The translations under genes and the position numbers were made by a program. Shown here in pieces: positions 5,765 through 8,044 of a DNA stretch of 8,044 nt. The notes below the pieces were generated by a model. The model was not told where the DNA came from, ran no database searches, and was given only the letters and a program-made list of their open reading frames with translations. The DNA is from Spirochaetota bacterium (GTDB lineage: Bacteria > Spirochaetota > JAHITG01): NCBI GenBank assembly GCA_018817865.1, contig JAHITG010000537.1:1-8044 (forward strand), read 5' to 3'. Position 1 is the stretch's first letter. The number at the start of each line of letters is the position of its first letter.

Positions 5765-6661
5765 TTAATAATCTGATGTTGATCCTTCTTTTTTTATTAT
5801 CGCGACAGAAGCGCTGGCACCGATCCTGCTGGCTCCGGCCTTGATCATTTTATCAGCATCATTGAAATTTCTTATACCGCCGGAGGCTTTGACACCCATA
5901 TGAGGCCCTACGGTCTGCCTCATCAGTTCAACGGCGTGCACACTGGCTCCGGATTTGGCAAAGCCGGTTGATGTCTTTACAAAGTGTGCTCCGGCCTGTT
6001 TTGATAATTTACAGGCTCTTATTATTTCATCATCGGTTAAAAGGGCAGTTTCCAATATTACCTTTACGGTTGATCCCATGGCTGCTTCAACAACAGCTCG
6101 AATATCGTCTTCAACGTTCTTGTCATGTTTGGATTTAAGCAGTCCGATATTGATAACCATATCTATCTCCCCGGCTCCATTTGCAATGGCATCCCTGGTC
6201 TCAAATGCTTTTGCAAGGGTTGTGACCGATCCTAAGGGGAAACCTATCACCGTACATACCTTCACATCTGATCCTGTTAATTCATCACGGCATATGGAGA
6301 CAAAAGCGGGATTGATGCAGACAGAAGCAAACTTGTACCGCCTGGCTTCAGTGCAGAGGGTCTTTATCTGATTTATTGTAGCTTCCGGTTTTAATAAAGT
6401 GTGGTCGATCATGGAGGCCAATTTTTGCGCATCAGATGAGATACCGGGATTAGTGCTGATCCGGTCCGCTCCTGCATTGATCACATTGTCAACTGCGGAC
6501 CTGTTTTGAATGATACACTGCCAGTTCCCGCAGTTCATGCAGATACCCCCTGTGATCGTACAGGTTTTGTTCTCATCTGAAAGATCACCGGTTTGACCTT
6601 CGCTAACAAGTCTTTTAATGATCTGTTGTGTAATGGATTTCAGCTCATCTTCATTGATCAT
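5765..6661 (-). CDS. deoC: Deoxyribose-phosphate aldolase (DeoC) with N-terminal encapsulation helix and Cys cluster, microcompartment-associated
   Basis: The protein is 298 aa, about 40-80 residues longer than ordinary DeoC. The TIM-barrel core (about 80-290) reversibly cleaves 2-deoxyribose 5-phosphate to acetaldehyde and glyceraldehyde 3-phosphate. It shows IDHTLLKPEAT (85-95), GEIDMVINIG (164-173, with D167), FVKTSTGF (227-234, with Schiff-base K229) and GVKASGGIR (256-264, with K258), so catalysis should be intact. Residues 4-22 form an amphipathic helix (DELKSITQQIIKRLVSEG) typical of encapsulation peptides. Between the helix and the barrel is a cluster C34, C41, C44, C49. ATG 6661 is preferred to an upstream in-frame ATG because GGAGG lies six bases before it and the start overlaps the rpiB stop as ATGA. 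With rpiB and the shell gene upstream, it marks a sugar phosphate utilizing (SPU) microcompartment. Confidence 0.95.
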   Translation of the reverse strand: MINEDELKSITQQIIKRLVSEGQTGDLSDENKTCTITGGICMNCGNWQCIIQNRSAVDNVINAGADRISTNPGISSDAQKLASMIDHTLLKPEATINQIKTLCTEARRYKFASVCINPAFVSICRDELTGSDVKVCTVIGFPLGSVTTLAKAFETRDAIANGAGEIDMVINIGLLKSKHDKNVEDDIRAVVEAAMGSTVKVILETALLTDDEIIRACKLSKQAGAHFVKTSTGFAKSGASVHAVELMRQTVGPHMGVKASGGIRNFNDADKMIKAGASRIGASASVAIIKKEGSTSDY

Positions 6662-7434
6662 TTTTCGCCTCCACATTCCTTCGCTTCCAGTTTGCGGATC
6701 TTCTCTACTCTTTTTTCATGTCTTCCGCCGGCAAAAGCTGTTGTTAAAAAGAGGCGTGTGATCTCTTTAGCCATGATCGAAGAGACTGTTTTTGCTCCCA
6801 GTGCGAGGATATTTGCATTATCATGCTCCCGGGCTATTTTTGCGGTGAACCTGTCATGACAGACAGCTGCCAGAATACCTTTGATCTTATTGGCTGTGAT
6901 GGCAGACCCGATACCGGCTCCGTCGATCACGATGCCCATATCACATTCACCTGAGGCCACAGCCCTTCCTGTGAGCTCGGCAAAGTCAGGATAATCCACG
7001 GATTCTTTTGAATGTGTCCCGTAATCTTTATACATGAATCCCATATTAAAGATGTGATCTTTCAGTTTCTCTTTAAGGTCATATCCGCCGTGGTCCGAAC
7101 TGATAGCGATCTTTTTTATTATACCCACCTGTCTTTTGTTGCTTTTTAGGGCGGTCTGTTTATTAATAATTATTTTGACATTCTTTTCCTTGGCAAGATC
7201 GTATGCATGAGGAGTGATGATCGCTTCGGATGAAACTTCGATACTCCTTTCGGCTTTATGTGCTTTCAGGATCTCCTCTCCCGTTATAAGGCCTCTTTTG
7301 CGACCTTCAGGTGGAGAATAATTCCGTTTATCGATATTGGAGGGGATCCCTTCATTCTTTTTTTTCTTTTCCATTACAAGTTCACGGATGACCCGCTCAG
7401 TGATCTGTTTGACTAATTCTTCGAAATCTACCAT
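6658..7434 (-). CDS. rpiB: RpiB/LacA-LacB family sugar-phosphate isomerase with N-terminal microcompartment extension; catalytic Cys replaced by Asp
   Basis: The protein is 258 aa, whereas E. coli RpiB is about 150. The RpiB core occupies about 107-252: KKIAISSDHGGYDLKEKL (107-124, with D114, H115), ESVDYPDFAE (144-153), VIDGAGIGSAITANK (169-183), REHDNANILALG (202-213, with H204) and GGRHEKRV (236-243). Family members interconvert ribose/ribulose 5-phosphate or related sugars. The residue aligned with E. coli catalytic Cys66 is Asp171, so substrate or mechanism may differ. Residues 3-22 are an amphipathic helix (DFEELVKQITERVIRELVME), a likely encapsulation peptide. A charged linker follows, then a small module (47-91, including LITGEEILKAHK and ITPHAYDLAKEKNVKIII) of a kind seen in other microcompartment proteins. 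The start codon lies inside the last codons of the shell gene (7-base overlap), with no ribosome site, which implies translational coupling. Confidence 0.9.
   Translation of the reverse strand: MVDFEELVKQITERVIRELVMEKKKKNEGIPSNIDKRNYSPPEGRKRGLITGEEILKAHKAERSIEVSSEAIITPHAYDLAKEKNVKIIINKQTALKSNKRQVGIIKKIAISSDHGGYDLKEKLKDHIFNMGFMYKDYGTHSKESVDYPDFAELTGRAVASGECDMGIVIDGAGIGSAITANKIKGILAAVCHDRFTAKIAREHDNANILALGAKTVSSIMAKEITRLFLTTAFAGGRHEKRVEKIRKLEAKECGGEK
6668..6672 (-). promoter_or_regulatory. Ribosome binding site that sets the deoC start
   Basis: GGAGG on the minus strand sits six bases before ATG 6661, inside the end of rpiB. It selects this ATG over the in-frame ATG five codons earlier, and leaves a protein that begins directly with the amphipathic targeting helix. 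Confidence 0.85.
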
Positions 7435-7988
7435 TCTGTTAACTGCTGTTTTAATGATTCGTGGGGCTGGGGGATGATCTGTTTATCCACCAGGACACCT
7501 TCTTTTTCAAGGATCAGGGCTCCGGCTTCTATGGCGGAGGTGACCGCAGCCACGGATCCTGTCAATGTATAGAATGATTTACCGCCTAATCCCTTTGCCA
7601 GCCGTATCTCTATCAGGTTTACTTTTGATGCCTTTAAAGAAGTATCCGCTGCCACTATGGCTGAGGCTACGGAAAAAGTCTCAAGAATTCCCACAGCCTG
7701 GATATCATGCATCTCCAAAGTACCTAAAATTCCGGGAATGATCTCTGAATGAACATGAGGAATAACGAGTTTATCCACGAAATTATCTTTTGCCGTGAGC
7801 ATCCCTGTTTTTACGGATGCTTCCACGGCAGCCACATCACCGCTTATCATGATCACATATTTTCCCGGACAGACAGGATATGATTCAATTATCTCTACAT
7901 CAGATATCTTGACCATGGCATCACAGGCAAAGATCCCTTTCGCAATACTGTTCAATTCAACCAATCCCAATGTAGTAATATTGCTCAT
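7428..7988 (-). CDS. Tandem-domain (BMC-T) microcompartment shell protein, PduT-like
   Basis: The protein is 186 aa, close to PduT (184 aa), and contains two BMC domains. Domain 1 (about 4-88) has LGLVELNSIAKGIFACDAM (7-25), YPVCPGKYVIMISGDVAAV (37-55) and DKLVIPHVH. Domain 2 (about 96-180) has AVGILETFSVASAIVAAD (98-115), GKSFYTLTGSVAAVTSAIEA (136-155) and the terminal IIPQPHESL. BMC-T proteins form trimers that tile the shell. In PduT a [4Fe-4S] cluster sits in the central pore, held by one Cys per subunit in the same CPGK context; here that residue is C40. ATG 7988 follows AAGGT (7998-8002) by nine bases. It is the first visible gene of the run and overlaps rpiB by 7 bases. Other hexamer and pentamer shell genes must lie beyond the right edge or elsewhere. 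Confidence 0.95.
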   Translation of the reverse strand: MSNITTLGLVELNSIAKGIFACDAMVKISDVEIIESYPVCPGKYVIMISGDVAAVEASVKTGMLTAKDNFVDKLVIPHVHSEIIPGILGTLEMHDIQAVGILETFSVASAIVAADTSLKASKVNLIEIRLAKGLGGKSFYTLTGSVAAVTSAIEAGALILEKEGVLVDKQIIPQPHESLKQQLTEW

Positions 7989-8044
7989 TCTTTAGTTACC
8001 TTGTATATAATACCCGAGATGATAATATTTTAAATAGAAAAATA

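Noticed and set aside
8007..8034. Promoter for the shell gene (TTTAAA, 16 bp, TATTAT on the minus strand)
   Set aside because: Transcription would begin at or inside the ribosome binding site at 7998-8002, and the region is AT-rich enough to give such matches by chance. The operon probably starts beyond the window.

Overview
The window reads as a piece of a moderately AT-rich, densely packed bacterial chromosome from a Gram-negative (diderm) organism. It carries a lipid A gene (lpxA), a secreted protein with a Sec signal peptide and a lipoprotein. The gene mix (lpxA beside ruvX, a bacterial microcompartment of the deoxyribose-phosphate aldolase/RpiB type, many uninformative intergenic bases) would fit an uncultured candidate phylum, but nothing here fixes the taxonomy.

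Layout. (1) 1-1306, + strand: the tail of fabZ (or an LpxC-FabZ fusion), then lpxA and ruvX, forming an envelope and housekeeping operon. (2) 1341-2273, - strand: an ADP-ribosylglycohydrolase family gene whose promoter lies so close to the ATG that its mRNA is probably leaderless. (3) 2274-2646: a 373-bp divergent intergenic region. It holds two promoters facing outward and, between them, a 217-bp palindromic repeat element (2329-2545) with short terminal inverted repeats and two strong hairpins. (4) 2647-3336, + strand: a secreted protein made of two tandem AMPK/CBM48-like glycogen-binding modules. (5) 3359-4567, - strand: bifunctional ribBA (riboflavin precursor synthesis) with its own clear promoter. 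(6) 4674-7988, - strand: a tightly coupled run of five genes read from the right edge. These are a PduT-like tandem-domain microcompartment shell protein, an RpiB-type sugar-phosphate isomerase with an N-terminal extension, a DeoC deoxyribose-phosphate aldolase with an N-terminal extension, a lipoprotein, and a small GlsB/YeaQ-like membrane protein.

The most interesting part is region 6. DeoC plus RpiB plus a shell protein is the signature of the 'sugar phosphate utilizing' (SPU) class of bacterial microcompartment. DeoC cleaves deoxyribose 5-phosphate to acetaldehyde and glyceraldehyde 3-phosphate, and the shell would contain the aldehyde. Both enzymes start with near-matching amphipathic helices that look like encapsulation peptides. 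RpiB has Asp where the classical enzyme has its catalytic Cys. DeoC carries a four-cysteine cluster ahead of its barrel. The shell protein keeps the Cys that binds an Fe-S cluster in PduT. A lipoprotein and a membrane protein follow with one-base gaps, which is unexpected for a cytosolic organelle operon. The locus continues past the right edge, so its other shell proteins, aldehyde dehydrogenase and redox partners are not visible here.
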